Assembly (NCBI GenBank): GCA_965655795.1
Contig: CBFHHY010000015.1
Location: forward strand, 1 to 21,377
Direction: 5' to 3'
Length of the DNA stretch: 21,377 nt
Origin: TMED14 sp002167805
GTDB taxonomy: Bacteria > Bacteroidota > Bacteroidia > Flavobacteriales > Schleiferiaceae
The notes beneath the pieces were generated by a model. The model worked only from the letters and a program-made list of their open reading frames with translations, had not been told where the DNA came from and ran no database searches. Below are positions 8,072 through 16,175 of this stretch, one piece after another. Position 1 is the first letter of the stretch. Every line of letters begins with the position of its first letter. The position numbers were made by a program, and so were the translations under genes.

Positions 8072-8837
8072 GTATCTATTTTTTACCTTCATGTTTTTCA
8101 GAATTGTCTTTTTTTTCACCCTTATATTGTCCAACCTTTCTTTGAACGGACAAGATCCCGTAAGTATTTTGCAAAAAGCGGAAAAAGCAAGTCAGCAAAT
8201 ACCGTCCTATTCCGAAATTGAAATAATCTCCGAAAGGCCCCGCTATTCAAGGAAAATAAAACTTCGAAATTGGAGCTTAAATAACAACTACTCGATTGTT
8301 GAAATATCATCTCCAAAAAGAGACTCCGGAATGGTGTATATGAAAGCTGGGAAAAAACTTTTTACATATTCGCCAAAAACAGATCGAATTATCAAACTGC
8401 CTTCCTCAATGCTTGCTCAAGGCTGGATGGGAACTGATGCACAATTTGATAACATCTTAGGTGCGGCCTCGTTATCGAAAGACTTTAATCACGAATTAAA
8501 ATTGCCTGTTGATGTAAATAACGAATCTTGTCATTTTATTCGCTGCGTCCCTTTACCTGAAACTACTGTCGCTCACGATCACATCGATGCATTCATAAAT
8601 AAACAAAATGGAACTATAAGCCGTCTGGAAGTTTACAATAAAAAAGGAGCTTTGATTCAGCAGATAGATTTTCTGGAATACAAGATTATTGATGGAATTC
8701 AATTACCTGTTTCCCTAAAGTTTAGCGCCAAAAAAGGAACGCAAAATACAGAATTAAAAATTTTATCTTGGAAAAAGAAACCGGACTTAAAGCAAGCCTT
8801 TTTCACAGAATCGACAATGAAAAACCTAGGGCCATGA
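8070..8837 (+). CDS. LolA-like outer-membrane lipoprotein-sorting protein
   Basis: The open frame codes for 255 residues: a hydrophobic leader ending near SLNGQ, then a LolA/LolB-like half-barrel. Recognisable segments are SILQKAEKASQQIPSYSEIE near the start of the mature part, SSPKRDSGMVYMKAGKKLFTY, RIIKLPSSMLAQGWMGTDAQFDN and IDFLEYKIIDGIQLPVSL. This arrangement matches the periplasmic 'outer membrane lipoprotein-sorting protein' family encoded beside FtsX-type ABC permeases. Members are thought to carry a lipid or lipoprotein substrate from the inner-membrane ABC complex to the outer membrane. The stop codon overlaps the next start (ATGA). Two starts are possible. The ATG at 8070 gives a long leader with no early positive charge. 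The ATG at 8091 gives a more typical signal peptide with R4 and leaves room for a promoter in the duplicated sequence. The longer form is listed so that nothing is lost. The substrate is unknown. Confidence 0.8.
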   Translation: MYLFFTFMFFRIVFFFTLILSNLSLNGQDPVSILQKAEKASQQIPSYSEIEIISERPRYSRKIKLRNWSLNNNYSIVEISSPKRDSGMVYMKAGKKLFTYSPKTDRIIKLPSSMLAQGWMGTDAQFDNILGAASLSKDFNHELKLPVDVNNESCHFIRCVPLPETTVAHDHIDAFINKQNGTISRLEVYNKKGALIQQIDFLEYKIIDGIQLPVSLKFSAKKGTQNTELKILSWKKKPDLKQAFFTESTMKNLGP

Positions 8838-10051
8838 GTTTATCCTTAACGATGGCTTGGAGAAATCTAGGAAGGAATAGAAGGCGCAGTGCAATTACTG
8901 GATCTGCTGTAGCCTTTGCACTTTTTTTTGCGATCTCACTAAGGTCTTTTCAATTGGGCATCTACGAGCATATGGTTGACACCCTTGTTGGAGGAATTTC
9001 CGGATATATCCAAGTCTCTGATAGTGCTTATTGGCCTGCTCAAAATATAGATTTGGCCATCCCCGAGAATCCTCAATGGAAGAAAACTCTTGAAAATGAC
9101 AACAGAATCAAAAGTGTAAGACCAAGACTCAGTGGGTTCGCTCTACTAAGCTCCCAAAAAGAAAGCTCTGTTGCCCGATGGATGGGTGTTGACTTTGAAC
9201 TAGAGGACACTGCATTTTGGAAAAATCGATTGAGATCAGGAACTTTTAATCCTAGCTTAAAAAAAAATATACCTGTATGGCTTGGTAAAAGATTAGCAGA
9301 GGGGTTAAATGTCGATATTGGCGATACAATTGTTGGTTTGGGGCAAGGTTATCATGGGAGTATGGCCAATGACCTACTAATTGTTGCAGGGACTTTAGCT
9401 CTTGGGAATCCCGAACTGGAAAAAAGAGCAGCAGTTCTGAAGTTCAAAGATGCGCAAGAGTTCAGCGGAGCCTATGGCATGTGGGGATCGGTTTTAATCA
9501 CACCTTATGAAAAAGAAAAATCTCTTAGCTTAAGTTCACAATTATCTTCAGAACTCAAGCTAGAAGGTGCCAGCTGGAGTTCATGGGAAGAACGAATGCC
9601 TGAGCTTAAACAACTAATTCAAGCAGATTCTGCAGGTGGAGTAATAGTACTTTTTATTTTATATACTGTCATTTCGTTTGGCCTTTTAGGTACCATGATT
9701 ATGCTTGCAAGTGAGCGCCGAAGAGAATTTACTATGCAGATTGCTTTGGGTGTCAAAAGAAGTATACTTGCGAAAATGATATTAATAGAGGCTTTCTTTG
9801 TTGGTATTTTTGGTTCTATTGTCGGGATTATTTTAGGTAGAAGCTTAGCTTATTACTTGCACTTAAACCCACCGCGATTGATTGGTGATGCTGCATTAGC
9901 CATGGAAAATATGGGTTGGGAACCAATACTGCCACCATCATTAGATTGGTCTATAACTTTTACCCACACGGCAATAGTAATTTGTATAGTTCTTTTAGTC
10001 AGCTTATGGCCAGTATTAACAGTTTATAAATCTTCAGCAATCAACCGATGA
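8834..10051 (+). CDS. FtsX/MacB-family ABC transporter permease, first of a pair
   Basis: The start at 8834 is chosen because its ATG overlaps the previous stop as ATGA. An in-frame ATG at 8768 lies deep inside the LolA-like gene and would add 22 residues before the conserved AWRNLGRNRRRS motif. The resulting 405 residues show one N-terminal membrane segment (about 18-36) and a large periplasmic MacB-type domain. Three C-terminal membrane segments follow with the FtsX-family stretch ASERRREFTMQIALGVKR between the first two. This is the topology of LolC/LolE and MacB, which use ATP to extract or push substrates at the outer face of the inner membrane rather than moving them through a channel. 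It would pair with the second permease encoded immediately downstream and with the ATPase at the end of the operon. Confidence 0.9.
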   Translation: MSLSLTMAWRNLGRNRRRSAITGSAVAFALFFAISLRSFQLGIYEHMVDTLVGGISGYIQVSDSAYWPAQNIDLAIPENPQWKKTLENDNRIKSVRPRLSGFALLSSQKESSVARWMGVDFELEDTAFWKNRLRSGTFNPSLKKNIPVWLGKRLAEGLNVDIGDTIVGLGQGYHGSMANDLLIVAGTLALGNPELEKRAAVLKFKDAQEFSGAYGMWGSVLITPYEKEKSLSLSSQLSSELKLEGASWSSWEERMPELKQLIQADSAGGVIVLFILYTVISFGLLGTMIMLASERRREFTMQIALGVKRSILAKMILIEAFFVGIFGSIVGIILGRSLAYYLHLNPPRLIGDAALAMENMGWEPILPPSLDWSITFTHTAIVICIVLLVSLWPVLTVYKSSAINR

Positions 10052-11319
10052 AAATAATAATTATAGCTTGGAGAAATATATGGAGGACTCCATGGCGCTC
10101 ATTGGTAGTAATTGGAGCGATGTCACTAGGGGTCTGGTCAGGAATTTTTATGATGGGCTGGGCAAACGGATTAAATGATCAACGTACTATTAGCATCTTA
10201 GATGATAATATTGGACATGGGCGTATCTGCTCAAGATATTTTCTCGAAGATCAAGAAGTGTTTTCAACTATTAATGAACTGAAACCCATAGAAAAACTAC
10301 TTCTTTCAGATTCAAATATTACAACTTTTTCATCAAGAGTTATATGCAATTCGATGATTCAAGGAGGATCTGGGTCTGCTCCAGTAATAGCATATGGTGT
10401 TAACCCAAGCAGCGAAAAAAGAGTTTTCAAATCAGTACAAAATATTTCGAGTGGAGTATTTTTTAAAAGACAAGTTGGAGATGAAGTCGTTTTGGGTGAA
10501 GCTTTGGCGCGAAAACTTGAAATTGATATCGATGATAGGGTGGTTTTGACTTTCCAAGATATAAACGGAGATGTGCGAAGTGCATTATTTTGGCTAGTTG
10601 GCATCTATAATGGAGCATCAAGTATGATTGAAGAATCCATCATCTATGTTCCTTCAAGAACTATTTCGTTTCAAATGGGGTTGATAGATTCGATTAAGCT
10701 ATCTAATGAGAGTCAAATTATAGCTCATGAAATCAATTACAGGGTGAAGAATCCTTATGAGATTGAAAAAGTAAATAATGCTCTTGAGACAAGCTTTTTG
10801 AAAAATCGAAACGCCGAATCTCAATCAATAGTATTTCGGACATGGAAAGAGGTTAGTCCTGATTTAGGGGTAGCTGATGCTATACTGTCTCAAAGTTTAC
10901 TTCTTTTTATGATGATTATCTTACTAGCTATGTCTTTTGGAATTTTGAATACCATGCTCATGGCTGTTTTGGAGAGGACGAGAGAGTTGGGTATGCTGAT
11001 GGCTATTGGAATGAATAAGAAAAAAATATTTAAACTCATTGTCATAGAAACCATTTTATTGAGTTTTGTAGGGCTCCCTTTTGGGCTTTTTTTAGGACAT
11101 ATTTCTCTTTTAGTAACATCTAAAACTGGCATCACCCTTAAGTCAGTTGAGCAAGGCTTTGAACAAATGGGGCTGGAGTCTACTATCTACCCTTCTGTTG
11201 TTCCAGAATATTATTTACCTATTGTAGGACTAGTTTTGATTTTATCATTTTTGTCCGCACTATATCCAGCTAGAAAAGCACTAAAACTAAATCCAATTGA
11301 GAGTATGAGAGTTCTTTAA
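10048..11319 (+). CDS. FtsX/MacB-family ABC transporter permease, second of a pair
   Basis: The ATG overlaps the stop of the first permease gene (ATGA), so the two are translationally coupled. The 423 residues begin with AWRNIWRTPWRS, the same amphipathic opening as the first permease, then a membrane segment (about 16-38) and a periplasmic domain of about 220 residues. Three membrane segments follow, with VLERTRELGMLMAIGMNKKKIFKLIVIE between the first two. The end YPARKALKLNPIESMRVL is the family's usual C-terminal cytoplasmic tail. Having two different permeases suggests a LolC/LolE-like heterodimer rather than a MacB homodimer. The two proteins resemble each other in layout but differ widely in sequence, so a recent duplication is unlikely. 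Confidence 0.9.
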   Translation: MKIIIIAWRNIWRTPWRSLVVIGAMSLGVWSGIFMMGWANGLNDQRTISILDDNIGHGRICSRYFLEDQEVFSTINELKPIEKLLLSDSNITTFSSRVICNSMIQGGSGSAPVIAYGVNPSSEKRVFKSVQNISSGVFFKRQVGDEVVLGEALARKLEIDIDDRVVLTFQDINGDVRSALFWLVGIYNGASSMIEESIIYVPSRTISFQMGLIDSIKLSNESQIIAHEINYRVKNPYEIEKVNNALETSFLKNRNAESQSIVFRTWKEVSPDLGVADAILSQSLLLFMMIILLAMSFGILNTMLMAVLERTRELGMLMAIGMNKKKIFKLIVIETILLSFVGLPFGLFLGHISLLVTSKTGITLKSVEQGFEQMGLESTIYPSVVPEYYLPIVGLVLILSFLSALYPARKALKLNPIESMRVL

Positions 11320-11331
11320 ATATTGTTTGAT

Positions 11332-12000
11332 ATGTCACTTATTCGTTTAGAAAATTTAAATAAAATATATGAATCCCAAGCAGGAGAAGTCATTGCCATA
11401 AATGGCGTAAGCTTAGACTTTAAGGCCGGAGAATTTAGCTCAATAGTTGGACCCTCAGGCTGTGGCAAAACAACATTATTAAATGCCATTGGCGGTTTAG
11501 ATAAACCCACCTCAGGGAAAATATGGATCGACAATACGGAAATTACTTCGATGAGAGACAAAGCCCTAATAGACTTTCGTTTAAAAAATATTGGATTTGT
11601 ATTTCAAGCATATAATTTGATTCCTGTACTTTCGGCGATAGAAAACACAGCTTTCATTTTGGAGCTTCAAGGGGTAGAAAAAAGAGTTCGGAATGAAAGA
11701 GCCATGGAGCTTCTTAAGGCAGTAGGATTAGAAGACAAAGCCGATAGTCGGCCTAACCAGCTTTCTGGTGGGCAACAGCAAAGAGTTGCTGTAGCTAGGG
11801 CTCTTGCAAGTCGACCACAATTTATTTTAGCTGATGAGCCCACTGCAAATTTAGATTCAAAATCTACTGAAACCCTTCTGGATATTATGGCGGAATTAAA
11901 TATCAAAGAGGGGACCACTTTTGTTTTTTCAACACACGACCAGCGAGTAATTGATCGGGCTAGGCGTATTATTTACCTTGAGGATGGTCAGATCAAATAA
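11332..12000 (+). CDS. LolD/MacB-type ABC transporter ATP-binding protein
   Basis: The 222 residues contain every ABC ATPase motif: Walker A GPSGCGKT (40-47), Q-loop Q92 in VFQAYNLIP, signature LSGGQ (144-148), Walker B FILADE (164-169) followed by the D-loop, and the switch histidine H202 in STHD. The sequence belongs to the LolD/MacB/FtsE branch. The ATG at 11332 is used. An upstream TTG at 11323 would add only three residues and has no support. The gene begins 12 bases after the second permease and completes the operon, so the ATPase very likely drives that permease pair. It converges on uvrC with only 10 bases between stop codons. Confidence 0.94.
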   Translation: MSLIRLENLNKIYESQAGEVIAINGVSLDFKAGEFSSIVGPSGCGKTTLLNAIGGLDKPTSGKIWIDNTEITSMRDKALIDFRLKNIGFVFQAYNLIPVLSAIENTAFILELQGVEKRVRNERAMELLKAVGLEDKADSRPNQLSGGQQQRVAVARALASRPQFILADEPTANLDSKSTETLLDIMAELNIKEGTTFVFSTHDQRVIDRARRIIYLEDGQIK

Positions 12001-12010
12001 TCATTATTTT

Positions 12011-13837
12011 CTAGTCAGTTTTATTAGAAGTTTCTTCTTGAATCCAAGTCCAAATTAATTTCGCTTTTGCACTGCCAACCAAAGATTCAATAGAGCCAAA
12101 ATCGGATTTCTTTAATCTTGCTAAAGACCTGTAAGATTTTAATAAAACATCTTGAGTAGCTGGACCGATACCATTAATACTATCTAGTTTTGAGCTTATA
12201 CTTGACTTATTTCTCTTTTTTCTGTGAAAAGTGATTCCGAATCGATGCGCCTCATTCCTTGCTTGCTGTAATATTTTTAAAGACTCCGACCGCTTATCCA
12301 AATACAAAGGAATTGAATCATTCGGAAAGAATAACTCTTCCAAACGCTTTGCAATTCCAAGTATTGTTATCTTACTTTCTAATCCCAATTTTTTGAGACC
12401 TTTTATAGCAGAGCTTAGTTGACCTTTACCGCCATCAATTAAGATTAAATGAGGTAGATCGTTTTCCTCCTCAATTATTCGCTTATACCTTCGAAATATA
12501 ACTTCTTCCATAGATGCATAGTCATTTACCCCAGTGACTGTTTTAATGTTAAAATGTCGGTATTCACCTTTTGATGGCTTTCCGTTTCGAAAAACCACAC
12601 AAGCGCTTACAGGTATTTTCCCTTGTATGTTAGAATTATCAAAACACTCGATATGCCTAGGTTCAACTGGCATTCTAAGATCTTGTTTCATTTGAGACAT
12701 GATACGGTTTATGTGACGGTCTGGGTCTACAATTTGAATATTCTTCAATCTTTCTATTCTGTAAGCTTTTGCATTTCTAATACTCATTTGAATTGCAGAA
12801 ACCTTATCTCCACGAATTGGCACCTGAAATTTTACACCAGGTAGTTCATAGTCCACAGGGTGAGAAAGTAAAATGACTTTTGAATTAGAATTAAACATAA
12901 TCCGAATTTCTGGAATCGCTAATTCAAGCAATTGTTCTGGCCTCTCCTGCATTTTTTTCTTTAGCTCTAAAGTAAAAGATTGAACCAAGGAACCCTCTCT
13001 TATCATCATGAAATTAACATAACCATATTCAGCGTCGTCAATAACAGAGTATAAATCAACTTCTCCAAATGAAGGATTTAAAACAGCGCTTTTGGATTGA
13101 TAGTTCTTCAAATGCTCAAGTTTATCTTTAGCATGTTGAGCCAGTTCAAATTTATTTTGAGCTGAATATGACATCATTTCACCATGAAGTTTTTTTCTAA
13201 TCAGTGTTAACTCGCCTTTGAGCAGGCTCCTAACAGATTTGATATCTTGTTTATATGATAATTCAGTTTGACGATCTTCACAAGGGCCTAGGCAATTACC
13301 TATGTGGTACTCTAAACAAACTTTATATTTTTTTGACGATACTGCCGATGAAGACAGGGATAAAGAACATGTCCTAAAAGAGTAAAGCTGCTGAATTAGA
13401 TCTATCAAGGTTCGTAGCATACGTCCTGAAGGATAAGGGCCATAATATTCAGATCCATCATCAATTCTAGTTCGAGTGCTAAAAACCCTTGGAAACCTTT
13501 CTTTCTTTATGCATATCCAAGGATATGTTTTACCATCTTTAAGATTGATATTATACCATGGTTGGATTTTTTTTATCAAAGTATTTTCAAGCAATAATGC
13601 ATCGAATTCTGTATTTGTAACTATGACTTCAATATTTGAAACCCTCCTTACAAGCATACGAAGCCTTTCCTCAGAATGCTTTTTTGAAAAATAACTGGTA
13701 ACACGCTTTTTTAAATTTTTTGCCTTTCCAACGTACAAAATCTGGCCTTCGGAATCTATATGCTTGTAAACACCTGGCTTCTCTGGTAAAGTTTTTAAAA
13801 TAACTTTAATTTTATTCTTACGTTCCTCGTTTTGCAT
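12011..13837 (-). CDS. uvrC: UvrC, excinuclease ABC subunit C
   Basis: The 608 residues are a full-length UvrC, the nuclease that cuts DNA on both sides of a lesion in nucleotide excision repair. The GIY-YIG domain is at the N-terminus, with PGVY at 21-24, LYVGKAK from 34 and catalytic Glu E84. A four-cysteine cluster C157-x16-C174-x7-C182-x3-C186 corresponds to the iron-sulfur ligands of E. coli UvrC. A UVR domain (about 209-244) contacts UvrB. The RNase H-like endonuclease domain shows ECFDNSN (D400), LILIDGGKGQL (D468) and EAHRFGITFHR (H531). A helix-hairpin-helix region closes the protein (about 551-600, INGIGPA). The start is firm because LKTLPEKPGVY follows directly and no later Met precedes the GIY motif. 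Oddly, a strong terminator ends only six bases before the ATG, so uvrC needs readthrough or a promoter overlapping that terminator. Confidence 0.97.
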   Translation of the reverse strand: MQNEERKNKIKVILKTLPEKPGVYKHIDSEGQILYVGKAKNLKKRVTSYFSKKHSEERLRMLVRRVSNIEVIVTNTEFDALLLENTLIKKIQPWYNINLKDGKTYPWICIKKERFPRVFSTRTRIDDGSEYYGPYPSGRMLRTLIDLIQQLYSFRTCSLSLSSSAVSSKKYKVCLEYHIGNCLGPCEDRQTELSYKQDIKSVRSLLKGELTLIRKKLHGEMMSYSAQNKFELAQHAKDKLEHLKNYQSKSAVLNPSFGEVDLYSVIDDAEYGYVNFMMIREGSLVQSFTLELKKKMQERPEQLLELAIPEIRIMFNSNSKVILLSHPVDYELPGVKFQVPIRGDKVSAIQMSIRNAKAYRIERLKNIQIVDPDRHINRIMSQMKQDLRMPVEPRHIECFDNSNIQGKIPVSACVVFRNGKPSKGEYRHFNIKTVTGVNDYASMEEVIFRRYKRIIEEENDLPHLILIDGGKGQLSSAIKGLKKLGLESKITILGIAKRLEELFFPNDSIPLYLDKRSESLKILQQARNEAHRFGITFHRKKRNKSSISSKLDSINGIGPATQDVLLKSYRSLARLKKSDFGSIESLVGSAKAKLIWTWIQEETSNKTD

Positions 13838-13843
13838 TACCCT

Positions 13844-13881
13844 AAAAATAAAGGCCGTCTTGAATTTTCAGGACGGCCTTT
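13844..13881 (-). terminator. Intrinsic terminator between the T9SS type B cargo gene and uvrC
   Basis: A ten-pair perfect stem (AAAGGCCGTC with GACGGCCTTT, 13850-13881) is extended by a G-T pair and further A-T/G-C pairs. On the minus strand it is followed by TTTATTTTT. It lies 24 bases after the stop at 13905 and ends six bases before the uvrC start codon. The stem base and U-tract copy the design at 1901-1928. The U-tract reads TATTTTTA, one base from TAnnTTTG. Confidence 0.9.
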
Positions 13882-13904
13882 GGTCATAAAAACATTTTAT
13901 TTTG

Positions 13905-16082
13905 CTATTGAGTCAATAATGTAACATCGCCAGTAAAATCATTTTGATAGGCATTAGCATTATCAGCTACCCGGAGAACGTAATAATAAACACCATCTGA
14001 TAACTTCGTACCACTATTATCCCTTCCTTTCCATGGATTCGCATTATCGTATGCTAAATTCTTATATACAATACGCCCGAAACGATTCATAATTGTCAAT
14101 TCTCGTCTTGTCTGATAACTCATTAGACCCTGAATTACAAAATCATCATTTACGCCATCATTATTTGCAGTTAAAACATTAGGAATAACGATACTATCCA
14201 GAGGCGGGATTGGAGGGACTGGTGTTCCATATTCAATCCAATTAGAGTATGCTGTATCTCTCAAGTAGTAAATATTATTTGAATCTGTTACATGAGTCCT
14301 GGTTCGTATTGAAAACTGACCTGGATCATTGCCATAAGGGCTCTCTACGACTAAAGCAGTATCGCTGGTAACCTTATAATCTTCCCATATATATTCTCCT
14401 GGGACACCCGGTATACCCTTTCCAAATTGAACAGTATATTCTGGGTTATCCCATCCGTTATAGCTATTCCAAACCACCGGCATACTTAAAGGGTCAGTAA
14501 GATCTCCTCGTAGCCAGATACTGTGAACTACATTTGAGGGTGGCTGAGACAGTCCATTAATTATTGCTTCTATATAATACCTATGACTTTGTGCATCAAC
14601 GCTCGCGCCTCCAATGGTATTATCCACCCAATCACGAATTGTAGAATCAGATAATGAAGTGATTTGGTTGTAGGTTGCTCCATTGTCATCTGATCTCCAG
14701 ATTCGGAAATTATTAAATAAGTAAGAGGGGAATGTTGATGGGTCTATGTCCCAGTAGATATGAGGGCGCTCATCTTCGTCAATCGTGACATTTGATAACC
14801 TTAAATCGAGGTTTATGCAATCATCTACTAAAAGGACTATTGTATCAAACTCATTCATATCCTTCCCACACTTGTTTAAGAGTGTATTTCCATCATTACC
14901 TACTTTCGAATAAAGAAAATATTCTCCATTCATAGATAACGGAGCAAAGAGCTTGACTTTTATTGAGTCAGTTTCACCGTTAACATTGCAAAAAGGTACC
15001 AGTTCATCTATTGGAATAGGTTGACCATTAGGGGCTGTCAATCGGAAATCTGATCCATCGGGGGATATTGATACACATTCAACAGGCAAAGTGAAATAAA
15101 GCATTACATTCGAGTCCAGGCAGTTGTAATCAACCTGTTGTTTACCATCAGGACGCAGAGATACGCCAGGAGCATTTTGGTCCAATTTAACTCCAGCGTT
15201 TACTATCGCATTACAGGCTGTAGCCACTGAAACCTGAATTTCTCGATTTGAAGAGCCTACTTTTTCCCAGAAACCATATGTACTATCAAAACGATATTCA
15301 TTTACTCTCAATGCAATGACTGAAGTTTCTTGAGTGTTGGCCATGAAAGTTATATTACCAGTTTGAGAGTTCAAAGTAAAAGGGCTCAATGGGTCCGTAT
15401 GAATTGGATTTGTATAGGTAAATCCTGCCGCATAAGGTACTGAGTTCCCACCGCCACCAGCAAATTCACGTGCAGGTACTAATTCATATTGAATGGAGTC
15501 ATTATCCTTTTCATATGCATTCTGAAGATAATTTATATACCCGCCGGTGCAGATATAACTTATTGGAATCGACACAAAAGTTGGCGATGAATTATAACCT
15601 TGAGTATTATTCAATTCAGCTTCAAAGTAAAAGCCAACACCTCCAGAATTTGTAATAGCCGTAATTCCTCCTGGCCTGCAACAAGATTGCCAATACATCT
15701 TATAATCGTTACATGTCTGCGTTAAAGTCACATAACCAATGTAAATATTGACCATTGGACTGAAGTATGATCCAGTTGCACCTTGTGGAATACAATCATA
15801 AGCGCCTAATGAAGCTGCACTAAATTCTGGTTGAGATAAAGTACATGTAACGTTGGTATTAAAACTACACTGAGTAGATTGTACAGTAACATTAGCGGTA
15901 TTTCCTAAACCAACTCCGGTTTGTTCTCTGTAAATAACAACTTTGATTCTGTATTGACCTGCTACGCCTGTTGAATCACCAACATACTTGTATTGTATAT
16001 CTCCCCCCAAAATGTGGGTAGCCTCTGACTCAATAGGAGTGAGAAATATTCCAAGAAGAAGAGTAAGAATAAATTTTTTCAT
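13905..16082 (-). CDS. Secreted cell-surface protein with T9SS type B (CHU_C, gliding-associated) sorting domain
   Basis: The protein has 725 residues. A signal peptide ends near SEATHILGGDI, a mature N-terminus seen in many large Bacteroidota surface proteins annotated as gliding-motility-associated. A long beta-rich region with many cysteines follows (for example YWQSCCRPGG). After it come a fibronectin-III-like segment (about 440-520, including RPHIYWDIDPSTFPSYLFNN) and the C-terminal sorting domain at about 630-725. That domain has the hallmarks NVLTANNDGVNDDF, LTIMNRFGRIVY, PWKGRDNSG and LSDGVYYYVLR. Type B domains direct export through the type IX system and cell-surface attachment. No enzyme motif was recognised, so an adhesin or structural role is the most that can be inferred. 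It is a single-gene unit with its own candidate promoter and a strong terminator. Confidence 0.88.
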   Translation of the reverse strand: MKKFILTLLLGIFLTPIESEATHILGGDIQYKYVGDSTGVAGQYRIKVVIYREQTGVGLGNTANVTVQSTQCSFNTNVTCTLSQPEFSAASLGAYDCIPQGATGSYFSPMVNIYIGYVTLTQTCNDYKMYWQSCCRPGGITAITNSGGVGFYFEAELNNTQGYNSSPTFVSIPISYICTGGYINYLQNAYEKDNDSIQYELVPAREFAGGGGNSVPYAAGFTYTNPIHTDPLSPFTLNSQTGNITFMANTQETSVIALRVNEYRFDSTYGFWEKVGSSNREIQVSVATACNAIVNAGVKLDQNAPGVSLRPDGKQQVDYNCLDSNVMLYFTLPVECVSISPDGSDFRLTAPNGQPIPIDELVPFCNVNGETDSIKVKLFAPLSMNGEYFLYSKVGNDGNTLLNKCGKDMNEFDTIVLLVDDCINLDLRLSNVTIDEDERPHIYWDIDPSTFPSYLFNNFRIWRSDDNGATYNQITSLSDSTIRDWVDNTIGGASVDAQSHRYYIEAIINGLSQPPSNVVHSIWLRGDLTDPLSMPVVWNSYNGWDNPEYTVQFGKGIPGVPGEYIWEDYKVTSDTALVVESPYGNDPGQFSIRTRTHVTDSNNIYYLRDTAYSNWIEYGTPVPPIPPLDSIVIPNVLTANNDGVNDDFVIQGLMSYQTRRELTIMNRFGRIVYKNLAYDNANPWKGRDNSGTKLSDGVYYYVLRVADNANAYQNDFTGDVTLLTQ

Positions 16083-16100
16083 AATCTGTTAATCTTTTCA

Positions 16101-16133
16101 CGAAAATAATAGAAAGTAATTGAAGTTGTCAAA
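16101..16133 (-). promoter_or_regulatory. Candidate promoter of the T9SS type B cargo gene
   Basis: On the minus strand TTTG (16130-16133) is followed 21 bases later by TATTTTCG (16101-16108), a seven-of-eight match to TAnnTTTG. The predicted leader before the ATG at 16082 is only about 12 bases. It lies in the 93-base gap after rpoN, which holds no hairpin strong enough to call a terminator. Confidence 0.42.
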
Positions 16134-16175
16134 TAAATCAAAGAAATGTATACTACGAATTAGCGTTCGATGCAA

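Noticed and set aside
8018..8146. Short plus-strand ORF starting at ATG 8018 across the tandem duplication
   Set aside because: About 42 codons in a different frame from the LolA-like gene, hydrophobic only because it reads T-rich DNA; no homology or start signal supports it.
8768..8833. Upstream in-frame start for the first permease
   Set aside because: It would overlap the LolA-like gene by 70 bases and add residues before the family's usual start. The ATGA overlap at 8834 is the better start.
11323..11331. TTG start for the ABC ATPase gene
   Set aside because: It adds three residues only. The ATG at 11332 gives the standard LolD-type N-terminus.
16083..16175. Possible terminator for rpoN (CGAA/TTCG arms near 16155)
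   Set aside because: Four-base arms and no U-tract; too weak to call.
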